IMG/VR virus record: IMGVR_UViG_3300033148_007178
Location: 1 to 22,745 of that record
DNA length: 22,745 nt
Reading direction: 5' to 3' (one strand)
Source: a virus
Of this stretch, positions 1 through 6,188 are shown one piece after another. The position numbers were made by a program, and so were the translations under genes. The notes beneath the pieces are model-generated. The model saw only the letters and a program-made list of their open reading frames with translations. It was not told where the DNA came from and searched no databases. Every line of letters starts with the position of its first letter. Position 1 is the stretch's first letter.

Positions 1-656
1 TTGGATTGACCCAATAGTTGGTGAACCCGGCTATATCTGATTAAGATTTGATGAACGATTTCCGCAAAACCCGGCTCCCCATTATAGTAATAACAACCTA
101 ATCTACGTCCTTCCGGTGCGATAATTTGTATCCAAATCGCAGTTTGTCTTCTGTTTTTCATGATTTTAGTTGGCGAAATCGTTATCCAGTTTTTAGTTAG
201 GTTGTGTTGAAACCGGTATCGGGTTCTATCTTCTGTAAAATGTTTCGACGATAGAAAACTGTTGTAGAGCCGTGTCCACATCCCCGATACGAAATCCGGT
301 AAACTGACCTCATTACCGTCGCAATTTACTCGGATATATTCAACCGGGATGTCGAGTATCATTTCAAAATAGATTTCAGGTGAGTTTCCAGTACCTCCAA
401 TTAACGTGATTTCTATATAAGTATGAAGTGATCGGAGAGCCGATTTTAGTTGTTCAAATAAACTGATATTCGGGATCTCGCAATACAGTTTGAGTCTAAA
501 ATAATCTAAAGTACTTTGCCCCAGGTGCGTTAAAGTCACCGGGGTATCCGGCGGTTCAACTTTGATCTTGGTTACAAGGTAACGGGTTAGGATAATGTCC
601 AGGTTCGATACAAAATCTCCGTATCCGTCGGTTAGGTAAAGTGTCTCGTTCAACAT
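1..656 (-). CDS. Hypothetical protein, partial (3' end beyond left edge)
   Basis: I translated this by hand: an open frame from ATG at 656 reads about 218 residues to the window edge without a stop, so the gene is cut by the left boundary. The protein begins MLNETLYLTDGYGDF. It is a mixed alpha/beta sequence without a recognisable motif, signal peptide or membrane segment; a late stretch reads IWIQIIAPEGRRLGCYYY. A GGAGTTGA Shine-Dalgarno site lies 8 nt before the ATG, and the start follows the stop of the upstream 71-residue gene by 3 nt, so it is the last visible gene of the leftward operon. CCGG-rich codons match its operon neighbours. I do not recognise a family. Confidence 0.75.
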   Translation of the reverse strand, partial: MLNETLYLTDGYGDFVSNLDIILTRYLVTKIKVEPPDTPVTLTHLGQSTLDYFRLKLYCEIPNISLFEQLKSALRSLHTYIEITLIGGTGNSPEIYFEMILDIPVEYIRVNCDGNEVSLPDFVSGMWTRLYNSFLSSKHFTEDRTRYRFQHNLTKNWITISPTKIMKNRRQTAIWIQIIAPEGRRLGCYYYNGEPGFAEIVHQILIRYSRVHQLLGQS

Positions 657-659
657 GTT

Positions 660-875
660 CTACGTCAACTCCGGTATGTCAAAATCTGCTGGGATCGTAT
701 ACCATAATGTGCCGTCAAATTCCGTCTCGACCATAATCAAATTGCTGGTGCCGAAAACCTTGAACTCGAATTTCCGTAATAAATCGAATCGGAGCCGTTT
801 GAGTTTACAGAACTCTTTGACCTCTAATTCGGTCAGATCGCCGCATCGGTTTTTATAGAGGATGTCCTCAAACAC
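660..875 (-). CDS. Hypothetical protein, 71 aa (GTG start)
   Basis: Small leftward gene starting at GTG 875. The start is supported by a GAGGTGAT Shine-Dalgarno site 5 nt upstream and by an 8-nt overlap with the stop of the upstream small gene. The product is mixed charged: the N-terminal half is Lys/Arg/Glu rich and probably helical, and the C-terminal half looks like beta strands (FEFKVFG, LIMVETEF, GTLWYTI). No Cys motif or HTH is evident. It is translationally coupled on both sides. Function unknown. The plus-strand ORF over the same bases is a shadow. Confidence 0.6.
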   Translation of the reverse strand: MFEDILYKNRCGDLTELEVKEFCKLKRLRFDLLRKFEFKVFGTSNLIMVETEFDGTLWYTIPADFDIPELT

Positions 876-1026
876 CCGGTATCACCTCTATAGTTTCAGA
901 ACAGGATAAGTGCAAGTTGACCGAGTTCGGGATTGGTGATGTCGTCATGTTATCGTCCACCAGGTATTTGTTTATTCTATATGGGTGCGAGGTTAAATTT
1001 GTTTTGATCATGGTATTCGACTCCAT
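868..1026 (-). CDS. Hypothetical small protein, 52 aa
   Basis: Hand-translated from the apparent gap between two leftward genes. ATG at 1026 lies directly after the TAA of the upstream gene (1027-1029), and the frame stays open to TGA at 868-870, overlapping the next GTG start. The product begins MESNTMIKTNLTSHPYRINK. A second in-frame ATG at 1011 has a GGAG site 9 nt upstream and may be the real start (47 aa). The perfect fit between neighbouring stop and start codons is the main support; no family is recognised. Confidence 0.45.
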   Translation of the reverse strand: MESNTMIKTNLTSHPYRINKYLVDDNMTTSPIPNSVNLHLSCSETIEVIPGV

Positions 1027-1305
1027 TTAGTACTTAAATTGGTTACCAAAAAACGCCGTCAGGTTGCCCTCTTTCGTCTTGCTATGTTCCGCTGTGGAAG
1101 GTTTACAGGGGTCGTCGATTTGAAGCAACTCTAGTATCATGGAAAGATAAATGTTGAACAGTAATAGCTTCTCTAAGAGGATAGACTCTTGCGTTTCTGA
1201 TAATACCCCTATGTTGATCAGTAACTTTGGGTCATACCATATAGCTTCAATGCGTTTGAAGGTCTTTTTGATCAGTTTTTCGATTCTATGGCAGTGCAGT
1301 CCCAT
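1027..1305 (-). CDS. Hypothetical helical protein, 92 aa
   Basis: Leftward gene. An in-frame GTG at 1317 extends it by 4 residues, but the GAGGTGA Shine-Dalgarno site at 1314-1320 covers that codon and sits about 8 nt before ATG 1305, so I chose the ATG (MGLHCHRIEKLIKK). The start overlaps the end of the upstream winged-helix gene by 20 nt. The protein looks mostly helical, with a hydrophobic middle (LLLFNIYLSMILELLQI) that is more like an amphipathic or dimerisation helix than a membrane segment. No motif gives a function. Confidence 0.6.
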   Translation of the reverse strand: MGLHCHRIEKLIKKTFKRIEAIWYDPKLLINIGVLSETQESILLEKLLLFNIYLSMILELLQIDDPCKPSTAEHSKTKEGNLTAFFGNQFKY

Positions 1306-1660
1306 CTGGTTTCTCACCTCGTCTTAAAAATTTGTAATCGAAAGTCCGGATTTTTATACCGTTTTCTTCTAAATGGATAAGCGTTTCTTTAAACCATTTG
1401 CCCCGGTCTGTAATGTAAAATGCTAACCGGTTCGACCGCCGGTCAGGATTCTTTTTTCCATAGGCCGACCGGGCGGGTTGCCATGACTGGTCTATAAACC
1501 CGGCTGAGACAAACGTTTTCAACATGTCCCGAAGCGTGGATTCGGTAACATCGAGCGCACGCCGGATATCCGATAATGAGAGTCCGGGCGATTTCGATAT
1601 CAGGTTGAAAAGTTTTATAGCACGGTCGCCCTGGTTCCGGGTCTCGTTTTTATTTCGCAT
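1286..1660 (-). CDS. Winged-helix DNA-binding protein (MarR/ArsR-like)
   Basis: 124 residues. Residues 15-60 give a helix-turn-helix pattern: RAIKLFNLISKSPGLS, then LSDIRRALDVTESTLRDML as positioning and recognition helices, then VSAGFIDQS. A wing-like segment follows (KKNPDRRSNRLAFYITDRGKWF), with the ITDRGK signature common in MarR/PadR-type winged-helix regulators. Role inferred: transcription factor of the virus, possibly controlling its own operon or the early/late switch. A strong GGAGG site lies inside the end of the upstream 88-residue gene, with its last codons and stop forming part of the ribosome site. The basic N-terminus (MRNKNETRNQ) is typical of DNA binding. The target is unknown. 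Confidence 0.72.
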   Translation of the reverse strand: MRNKNETRNQGDRAIKLFNLISKSPGLSLSDIRRALDVTESTLRDMLKTFVSAGFIDQSWQPARSAYGKKNPDRRSNRLAFYITDRGKWFKETLIHLEENGIKIRTFDYKFLRRGEKPDGTALP

Positions 1661-1667
1661 TATAGTT

Positions 1668-1934
1668 CTAGCCTCCTATAAATTGTGACATTAACCATTT
1701 TAGAGGTCTGCTGACCGGTCGGAGCGTCAGGCTCATATGGAAACAGAGCCGGTATATTTGCGTATCGAACCAAAACGAATAAACGGGCGTTTGTTTCGAC
1801 CGACGTGTCTGTTTCAGGTCGATATAGAACCGGTATTTCTTTTTGTGTCGGTGCCAACTGTATCCGAATTCGAAAAAATCGGTTACCTGGAACCGACGGT
1901 CTATATAGATTTTATCAAGTTGTATCGGTTTCAT
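1668..1934 (-). CDS. Hypothetical basic protein, 88 aa
   Basis: Chosen over a competing 65-residue frame (1660-1857) because its ATG at 1934 overlaps the TGA of the upstream resolvase gene in the classic ATGA arrangement, and its end supplies the GGAGG site for the next gene. The product is rich in Tyr, Phe, Trp, Arg and Lys (IYIDRRFQV, YSWHRHKKKYRFYIDL), suggesting a small beta-rich nucleic-acid-associated protein, but no family is recognised. Function unknown; it is probably coupled to resolvase translation. Confidence 0.55.
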   Translation of the reverse strand: MKPIQLDKIYIDRRFQVTDFFEFGYSWHRHKKKYRFYIDLKQTRRSKQTPVYSFWFDTQIYRLCFHMSLTLRPVSRPLKWLMSQFIGG

Positions 1935-3193
1935 TGCAGTTGCCTCCGGGTTTCGTCTTGTATGTCTGTCGGGTTAGTTCGAAAAAAGTCCCTGAATTCG
2001 GTCTCGGTTAATTTATTAACACCGATTCCTGACGCTAAATGCCAATCAAATAAAATGTCTAACTGGTTTAGAGTTAAGACCTGGATTATAGTCTCAAGGT
2101 TTTGCAGGTATGTTAATTTAGTGGTATAAGTGACACATAACTCGATAGACGACCTCGGGGTCTCTTTCGGCATTATTGAAATCAGTGCAAACCCGCCAAC
2201 GTCTTCAATCGTGTATTGTAACGATCCTCGTATAAAATTGATTATGATATTTGACGACCCCTCGTCAGTAAAAATTGAAAACCTGAGGTCCGAGACCCGG
2301 TCTTTATACCGGAGCACGATCCGGTTCTCTAATTCTGTCTTTTTCAGAAGTTTTTGAATTAAGTAGAAAAGCATGACTATTGAACCCCGTGTTCTTATCA
2401 GTTCTGTGTCACGGTACTTGATTCTGTATGATTTGAGTAATATGTTAATAAATGAGATCGATATTTGTTCATCGTTCATTATCTGGTTAATAACGGGCTC
2501 TATCTGGAAATCTATATCGGTTACTTGAACCCGGTCGGATTTCTTATCGGTAAAAACCGTTAACTCGAGTTTGCCGTCCTCTAATTCGATAAGAGACGAA
2601 TGCGGAAAAGACATAACCGGTCTTAAATGGTTTAAAAAATTGTAAATCCGTTTCGATATCGTCAGTTCGTTATGGATAAATTTATCTAATGCGTATCGGG
2701 CTAATAAGTAAGCATCACAGATATCGTGTTGTTTTTCTGTCCATATAACGTCGAACCGGTCTTTACAGGCTTTTAACATGTCTTTCTTCGTTGCTCGACC
2801 GTTCCCGGTTGCCCATTTCTTCAACGTTGCCGGGTATACTTCTACTATTTGACTAAGCCGTGACCGGAAATGCCATTTCAACATTCCTATAAACTCGAAC
2901 CGGTCAACGAGTCCTCGTCGTCTACCAAAATTAACGGCTTTCTCGATTACCAGTAAATCGATATCCGCCGGGTCGATAAGAAGATCTTCTATTCTTTTCG
3001 CAAATATTTGCATTGTCCTTACTGAACTCGACACACGTCTGGTTCCTTTAACGGGTTTTCTTTGCCGGACTACGCTATTGAAGTATTCGATTAAACTTGT
3101 CTCGCCGGTTAAAACGTTATATTCGAGAATAACTGCACCTGTCGATTTCAATGCCGGGTCTATCGCAAGTATTTTTATTTTGTTGTCTTTCAT
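1931..3193 (-). CDS. RuvC-like Holliday junction resolvase with long C-terminal extension
   Basis: 420 residues. Residues 8-170 carry a RuvC/RNase H-fold nuclease: strand 1 ILAIDPALKSTG (D12), strand 4 LLVIEKA (E84), the segment VYPATLKKWATGNG (119-132) that matches the P..vKk..tG.G element of RuvC-type resolvases, and HDICDAYLLARYAL (H156, D157, D160). The four acidic positions expected for two-metal catalysis are present. Such enzymes resolve branched replication or recombination DNA, often before packaging. RuvC proteins are usually 160-190 residues; residues 171-420 form a mixed alpha/beta extension that I cannot assign. An AGAGGA site sits 7 nt before ATG 3193. The gene is in the leftward operon and overlaps the next start by 4 nt. 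Confidence 0.85.
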   Translation of the reverse strand: MKDNKIKILAIDPALKSTGAVILEYNVLTGETSLIEYFNSVVRQRKPVKGTRRVSSSVRTMQIFAKRIEDLLIDPADIDLLVIEKAVNFGRRRGLVDRFEFIGMLKWHFRSRLSQIVEVYPATLKKWATGNGRATKKDMLKACKDRFDVIWTEKQHDICDAYLLARYALDKFIHNELTISKRIYNFLNHLRPVMSFPHSSLIELEDGKLELTVFTDKKSDRVQVTDIDFQIEPVINQIMNDEQISISFINILLKSYRIKYRDTELIRTRGSIVMLFYLIQKLLKKTELENRIVLRYKDRVSDLRFSIFTDEGSSNIIINFIRGSLQYTIEDVGGFALISIMPKETPRSSIELCVTYTTKLTYLQNLETIIQVLTLNQLDILFDWHLASGIGVNKLTETEFRDFFRTNPTDIQDETRRQLQ

Positions 3194-3224
3194 TTATATA
3201 TCCTCTTGTTTTCTTTTTTTTTTT

Positions 3225-3572
3225 CTATTGAGTCGGTAGAGTGACTGGTCCTAACCAGATTGCCATTAAGACCGTTAAAAGTAAATCTATCCAGTTCAAG
3301 TTCGGGTTCTCTACACAAACTTCTTCTAATGTGTTTAAATAATTTACTATGATTCCAGATGGATAAACATCTATAATAAATGGCGAAGATGAGTTTTCCG
3401 GTTCATAAAAGACCCGAATTGTGTTAAAGGTGACGCTTACAACGGTTTCGATACCTACTTTTCGAGAAATTAGTTCTTTAATCACAGAACAAACGGTTTC
3501 TTCTTTCGGTTCAGATGCCATATAGTGTAACAAATGATCACCCACAATTTTACAAATATATTCATGGTTCAA
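3225..3572 (-). CDS. Hypothetical protein, 115 aa
   Basis: A mixed alpha/beta protein with no recognised motif. The N-terminal 40 residues look helical (ICKIVGDHLLHYMAS); the middle looks like beta strands (VVSVTFNTIRVFYEPE, FIIDVYPSGIIVNYL); the C-terminus is hydrophobic (LLLTVLMAIWLGPV) and could be a membrane-associated helix or a buried helix. It lies 38 nt after the double zinc-ribbon gene and 31 nt before the resolvase, in the same leftward direction. The short spacer to the resolvase contains a long A-rich run on the coding strand and the resolvase Shine-Dalgarno site. Function unknown. Confidence 0.6.
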   Translation of the reverse strand: MNHEYICKIVGDHLLHYMASEPKEETVCSVIKELISRKVGIETVVSVTFNTIRVFYEPENSSSPFIIDVYPSGIIVNYLNTLEEVCVENPNLNWIDLLLTVLMAIWLGPVTLPTQ

Positions 3573-3610
3573 ATATTTAATAGTTTTCTTTTTTCGGGGT
3601 CGAGGTTGAG

Positions 3611-4381
3611 TTAAGGTTGCCGAGGAGTTCTTGTCTTGATCTGTGTATCTCGAACGGCTTCTTTCAATAATCTGAAATAATTAGGTCCTTTCAATATCGA
3701 TAACTCGTCTGACCGGTTCCGACGTCGTTTGCTTAATGCATCGTTCCGGTGTTTCCGGTGTTTTTTCATCTTCTTTCGCCAAAACGCTTGCCATCTCAAT
3801 TGTATTGTCCGTTCCGATAAACCCCGTGCCCGTAATTCGTTAGCTGTGGGTTCGAATTCCTTTAACCAGATTTGCCGTTTCTCTTTATACGTCTTTCTCG
3901 GTTTATATTTCTTTGTTTGCTTTTTGCCTTTTAGAAACAAAACCGGTTTTATCTCGGCTACTCGGGCACGACACGTCCACATACATAACGCAGCACCTGT
4001 TCGGTATAAGTAAACCGTTTTGCATTTCGGACATTGCCATCCAGAACCGGTTTGCAAGAGTTTATAAATTTTTTCGCTCGATTGTTTCTCTAAGATTTTT
4101 AAATCGATAAAGTCGAATTGCCGGTGCGTTTTGTAATAAATCTTTGCGTCATCTATGTGTAATGAGAGACCGCATTTGTTACATGTCAAAAAAAAAGAGT
4201 AGATTATAGTGGGCGATTCACACTTCGGACATCGTTGTATGAACGTCTCAAAGTCTGTTATGGTTTTTTGTCTTATTAATAGTTTCGATACAAAATTATC
4301 GGGATTGAGTACCTCTCGACCCACAAATTCGTTTATCCGTTTAATAAATCTGTTTAATAGACTTTCGGGATCAGATTTCAT
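3611..4381 (-). CDS. Double zinc-ribbon protein with basic C-terminus
   Basis: 256 residues. Two Cys4 clusters are visible: CPKC at 51-54 paired with CNKC at 67-70, and CPKC at 117-120 paired with C133 and C137. After residue 150 the chain becomes very basic (KGKKQTKKYKPRKTYKEKRQ), followed by a helix-turn-helix-like stretch at 178-203 (ANELRARGLSERTIQLRWQAFW) and a Lys/Arg/His-rich tail. This suggests a DNA- or RNA-binding protein, perhaps a transcription or replication accessory factor; the family is not recognised. Its start overlaps the end of the upstream Cys-rich mini-protein by 11 nt, implying coupled translation. Confidence 0.65.
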   Translation of the reverse strand: MKSDPESLLNRFIKRINEFVGREVLNPDNFVSKLLIRQKTITDFETFIQRCPKCESPTIIYSFFLTCNKCGLSLHIDDAKIYYKTHRQFDFIDLKILEKQSSEKIYKLLQTGSGWQCPKCKTVYLYRTGAALCMWTCRARVAEIKPVLFLKGKKQTKKYKPRKTYKEKRQIWLKEFEPTANELRARGLSERTIQLRWQAFWRKKMKKHRKHRNDALSKRRRNRSDELSILKGPNYFRLLKEAVRDTQIKTRTPRQP

Positions 4382-4616
4382 TGTCTCTTACACCGATTTT
4401 AAAGACGAAATGCGAATCGCAACTGTCAGTTGAATAGGTTTTTGTGCCTAATCGCCATTTCGATACTCGAAAATCTTTATCGATATGCTCAGGACGTTTT
4501 ATTTTGCAGATGCCTTGCAACCGACCGCCTCGTTCTCGTTTCACATATCGCCAGTATCTACAATTTATACATATTTTGTTCATGTGGTCAACAACTACTC
4601 CGCTGTCCATTAACAT
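4371..4616 (-). CDS. Small CxxCxYW Cys-rich protein
   Basis: 81 residues from ATG 4616. The pattern C16-x2-C19-R-Y-W, then GICK (C37), then DSC (C66) resembles a group of small phage proteins with a CxxCxYW...GxC...DSC layout, probably binding one zinc ion. The downstream start at Met12 (4583) is attractive: a TATA-like element at 4616-4623 would place transcription start near 4594, upstream of Met12 but inside the longer reading, and the conserved motif begins right after Met12. The longer form is listed because the frame is open. Function unknown. Confidence 0.6.
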   Translation of the reverse strand: MLMDSGVVVDHMNKICINCRYWRYVKRERGGRLQGICKIKRPEHIDKDFRVSKWRLGTKTYSTDSCDSHFVFKIGVRDNEI

Positions 4617-4623
4617 ATTTAAA
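4616..4623 (-). promoter_or_regulatory. Candidate archaeal TATA box
   Basis: On the minus strand this reads TTTAAATA, preceded by an AGAAATG stretch that could serve as a BRE. It lies after a 140-nt spacer and a T-run terminator, so a new transcription unit for the Cys-rich and double zinc-ribbon genes could begin here. The spacing favours Met12 of the downstream gene as start. Weakly conserved motif. Confidence 0.35.
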
Positions 4624-4677
4624 CATTTCTTAGTTGGAGACTTCGAATGTCTTCACAATAGGAGGAGTGAGTTTAGG

Positions 4678-4687
4678 AAAAAAAAAA
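4678..4687 (-). terminator. Candidate T-run terminator after acidic protein gene
   Basis: Ten consecutive A on the plus strand give a T10 run in the leftward transcript direction, about 75 nt downstream of the acidic-protein stop codon, preceded by CT repeats. Archaeal termination typically uses such T-tracts. No stable hairpin precedes it, and the rest of the 143-nt spacer holds no gene that I can support. Confidence 0.4.
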
Positions 4688-4759
4688 GAGAGAGACACCA
4701 ACTCTGGTCTTAAGAAAGTGACAATTGGATCGTGTTTTCTTTTTCTTTTTTTTTTTAGG

Positions 4760-5440
4760 TTAAGACTCGTCAACTAGGTCTTCGTCGTGTTTCTCTCTTT
4801 CTTCATTTTCTTTAACGCTTTTTTCCTTAAATACTTTTTCCCATACGTCCTGCCTTAACTTCATCCGGTAACTGTAATCTTCATGTGTATCATCGATAGC
4901 CCAGTCGAGTTCGACATAATCAGAATCTAAGTCTTCTATAGCAAGATTGAAATCATCGGCAGTTAGGTCGTATGACCACTGATTGCAAATCCGGTTCATT
5001 TCTGCCTTGATTCCACCTATAGTGAGTTCGGTCTCCTGGTTATAAACGCTTTTAAGGTAATCTGAATCGAATAAATCTATAATAACAAAATATTGTTGGA
5101 TGAGCCGCTCAACGTTTGACTCGATTCCTTCTTTCGATATAGGTTCTGCATTAGGGTTTTTCAATTTTTCGGGTACTGGGTCGAGTTTATCTAAATCGTA
5201 ATAATCTGAAAAATCCGCTAATGTGTCGATTAATTCGCCTGCATTAAGATACATCTTTTGTCCCCCCTGGTTTATTACCTTAAAAATAATATATGGATAA
5301 TCTATATCTAAATCGTCGACTACCATAAACCTCCGCTCCAGTTCTTGTTTAATATAGAACACCATAAGATTGATTATACCAGAATAAATGGCGGGCGATA
5401 TCGGCGGCAGAAACCAATCTATAGTGGGGTCGTCTTCCAT
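4760..5440 (-). CDS. Acidic hypothetical protein, 226 aa
   Basis: Strongly acidic protein without a recognised domain. Residues 15-65 are hydrophobic and strand-rich (IYSGIINLMVFYIKQEL, DYPYIIFKVINQGG); the middle carries Asp/Glu-rich helices (LADFSDYYDLDKLD, AIEDLDSDYVELDWAIDD), and the tail is highly charged (EKSVKENEEREKHDEDLVDES). Acidic early viral proteins can be DNA mimics or inhibitors of host factors, but nothing here proves that. The start at ATG 5440 has an AAAGGTAA site upstream and follows the 49-residue zinc-ribbon gene by 5 nt, so both belong to one leftward unit. Confidence 0.65.
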   Translation of the reverse strand: MEDDPTIDWFLPPISPAIYSGIINLMVFYIKQELERRFMVVDDLDIDYPYIIFKVINQGGQKMYLNAGELIDTLADFSDYYDLDKLDPVPEKLKNPNAEPISKEGIESNVERLIQQYFVIIDLFDSDYLKSVYNQETELTIGGIKAEMNRICNQWSYDLTADDFNLAIEDLDSDYVELDWAIDDTHEDYSYRMKLRQDVWEKVFKEKSVKENEEREKHDEDLVDES

Positions 5441-5445
5441 TAGAA

Positions 5446-5595
5446 TTACCTTTTATATACCCAACCGATTTCGTCGCATTCTGGACAACAATAATAATAA
5501 GTGCCGAATTTTTCATTAATCCGGGTTCGGATCTTCTTCTTACAATGCATACATGTAGTTTCGATAAAAGTGACAGAAACCTCATGGAGACTCAT
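5446..5595 (-). CDS. Mini zinc-ribbon protein, 49 aa
   Basis: Hand-translated: ATG 5595 to TAA 5446-5448, MSLHEVSVTFIETTCMHCKK... and ending DEIGWVYKR. It carries CMHC (C15, C18) and CCPEC (C36, C37, C40), a Cys4 zinc-ribbon spacing (C15-x2-C18-x18-C37-x2-C40) with aromatic residues Y33-Y35 before the second knuckle. A TATA box 26 nt upstream of the ATG indicates a leaderless transcript, so it is the first gene of the leftward operon. Small zinc ribbons in archaeal viruses are often transcription or nucleic-acid-binding factors; the exact role is not known. The 78-residue ORF over the same region is an out-of-frame shadow. Confidence 0.75.
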   Translation of the reverse strand: MSLHEVSVTFIETTCMHCKKKIRTRINEKFGTYYYCCPECDEIGWVYKR

Positions 5596-5617
5596 AATAT
5601 GTGTATGAGTTTGTATG

Positions 5618-5625
5618 ATATATAT
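5618..5625 (-). promoter_or_regulatory. Archaeal TATA box of leftward operon
   Basis: ATATATAT centred 26 nt before the ATG of the mini zinc-ribbon gene at 5595. This spacing is what an archaeal TATA/BRE promoter gives when transcription starts at or next to the ATG, i.e. a leaderless mRNA. There is no Shine-Dalgarno site before this ATG, which agrees. Confidence 0.6.
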
Positions 5626-5691
5626 CTATTATCGTTTTTGAAAATCTAAATAGTGGGAAAATAGTAATATGTCAAAATAATTTTGATTTTT

Positions 5692-5725
5692 TTTTGACAA
5701 AATAATTATGGTTTTTTTGACAAAA
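5692..5725. repeat. TTTTGACAAAA operator-like repeats, pair at 23-nt spacing
   Basis: Two copies of TTTTGACAAAA at 5692-5702 and 5715-5725. The motif is a near-perfect dyad (TTTTG-A-CAAAA). A third copy with extended symmetry lies at 6155-6169. The identical unit at both flanks of the small 81-residue ORF suggests binding sites of one homodimeric regulator. TTGACA resembles a bacterial -35 element, but no matching -10 box was found. Confidence 0.5.
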
Positions 5726-5751
5726 CCGGGGTCGGATTATGGAACCGGAAA

Positions 5752-5794
5752 ATGCTAGTTTAAATAGGGTAAAATCGAAAAATGCGACTAGCAT
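5752..5794. repeat. Inverted repeat ATGCTAGT / ACTAGCAT
   Basis: Perfect 8-bp arms at 5752-5759 and 5787-5794, separated by 27 nt. It may be a regulator or recombination site, a cruciform, or part of a structured RNA. Its position 395 nt beyond the TnpB stop makes it an unlikely transposon end. Role not determined. Confidence 0.4.
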
Positions 5795-5893
5795 AAAAAA
5801 AAGGTGAAAAAAAAGTGGGGTTTATTTCTGTTTTTTTACTATTTAGTGATTAAATTTCATGTAAAAGAAGGTATAGGAGAAGGAGATTTATAT

Positions 5894-6139
5894 TCATTTC
5901 AACACATTTATTTTCTTCGACTTATGGGTTATAGGACTTTCTAAAAAAATACCACACGGCATGTTGTAAATAATTCGTGCGATCTCTTCGAGTTTTAGGT
6001 CATGAATCGTCGAAAAATCCGTTTTTGGAAAAATAATAATAGTTTTTTCACATATAAAAAATAGGTTATTATAATTATATTTATAGGGAGTGTCCTTAAG
6101 AAGTGTTAGTAAGGAAAAATAGTATAAACATACTGACAA
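5894..6139 (-). CDS. Hypothetical protein, 81 aa (uncertain)
   Basis: An open leftward frame in very AT-rich DNA. The C-terminal half looks protein-like (STIHDLKLEEIARIIYNMPCGIFL), while the N-terminal half is rich in Tyr, Phe, Ile, Leu and Asn as expected from low-GC sequence. No Shine-Dalgarno site and no ideally placed TATA box are evident, but a perfect 15-bp palindrome (6155-6169) lies just upstream, where a repressor would block a promoter. It could be a small regulator or a chance ORF; no family recognised. Confidence 0.4.
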   Translation of the reverse strand: MSVCLYYFSLLTLLKDTPYKYNYNNLFFICEKTIIIFPKTDFSTIHDLKLEEIARIIYNMPCGIFLESPITHKSKKINVLK

Positions 6140-6154
6140 AAAAATATCTTATAT

Positions 6155-6169
6155 TATTTTGACAAAATA
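6155..6169. promoter_or_regulatory. Perfect palindrome TATTTTG-A-CAAAATA (operator candidate)
   Basis: 7+1+7 dyad containing the TTTTGACAAAA unit also seen at 5692 and 5715. It is centred 23 nt before ATG 6139, in the zone where a TATA/BRE element would sit, so bound protein would occlude initiation. A further TGACAAAA half-site is at 6134-6141. Regulator unknown; the winged-helix protein at 1286-1660 is one candidate. Confidence 0.5.
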
Positions 6170-6188
6170 GAAAAAAAGAAGGAAATAA

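Larger units (their letters stand above)
5596..5893. other. AT-rich intergenic control region
   Basis: 298 nt without a supportable gene. It holds the leaderless promoter of the leftward operon, a TCAAAAT-A-ATTTTGA palindrome (5672-5686), two TTTTGACAAAA elements 23 nt apart (5692-5702 and 5715-5725), and an 8-bp inverted repeat ATGCTAGT/ACTAGCAT with a 27-nt spacer (5752-5759 and 5787-5794). The cluster of dyads suggests operator sites or an origin-linked control region. Confidence 0.5.

Noticed and set aside
1660-1857. 65-residue minus-strand ORF overlapping the 88-residue gene
   Set aside because: The 88-residue frame has the ATGA overlap with the resolvase stop and carries the ribosome site for the next gene; the 65-residue frame has no such support.
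1737-2129. 130-residue plus-strand ORF
   Set aside because: Lies antisense to the resolvase and 88-residue genes, with no promoter or ribosome site; a shadow frame.
5349-5585. 78-residue minus-strand ORF
   Set aside because: Out of frame across the mini zinc-ribbon and acidic genes, both of which have better start signals and sensible products.
5694-5722. Bacterial sigma70 -35 boxes (TTGACA)
   Set aside because: No TATAAT-like -10 at 16-18 nt, and the other promoters are of archaeal type; the TTGACA is better explained as part of the TTTTGACAAAA dyad.
5692-5725. CRISPR-like repeat pair
   Set aside because: Only two 11-nt units with 12-nt spacing; far too short and few for a CRISPR array, and no cas genes are present.
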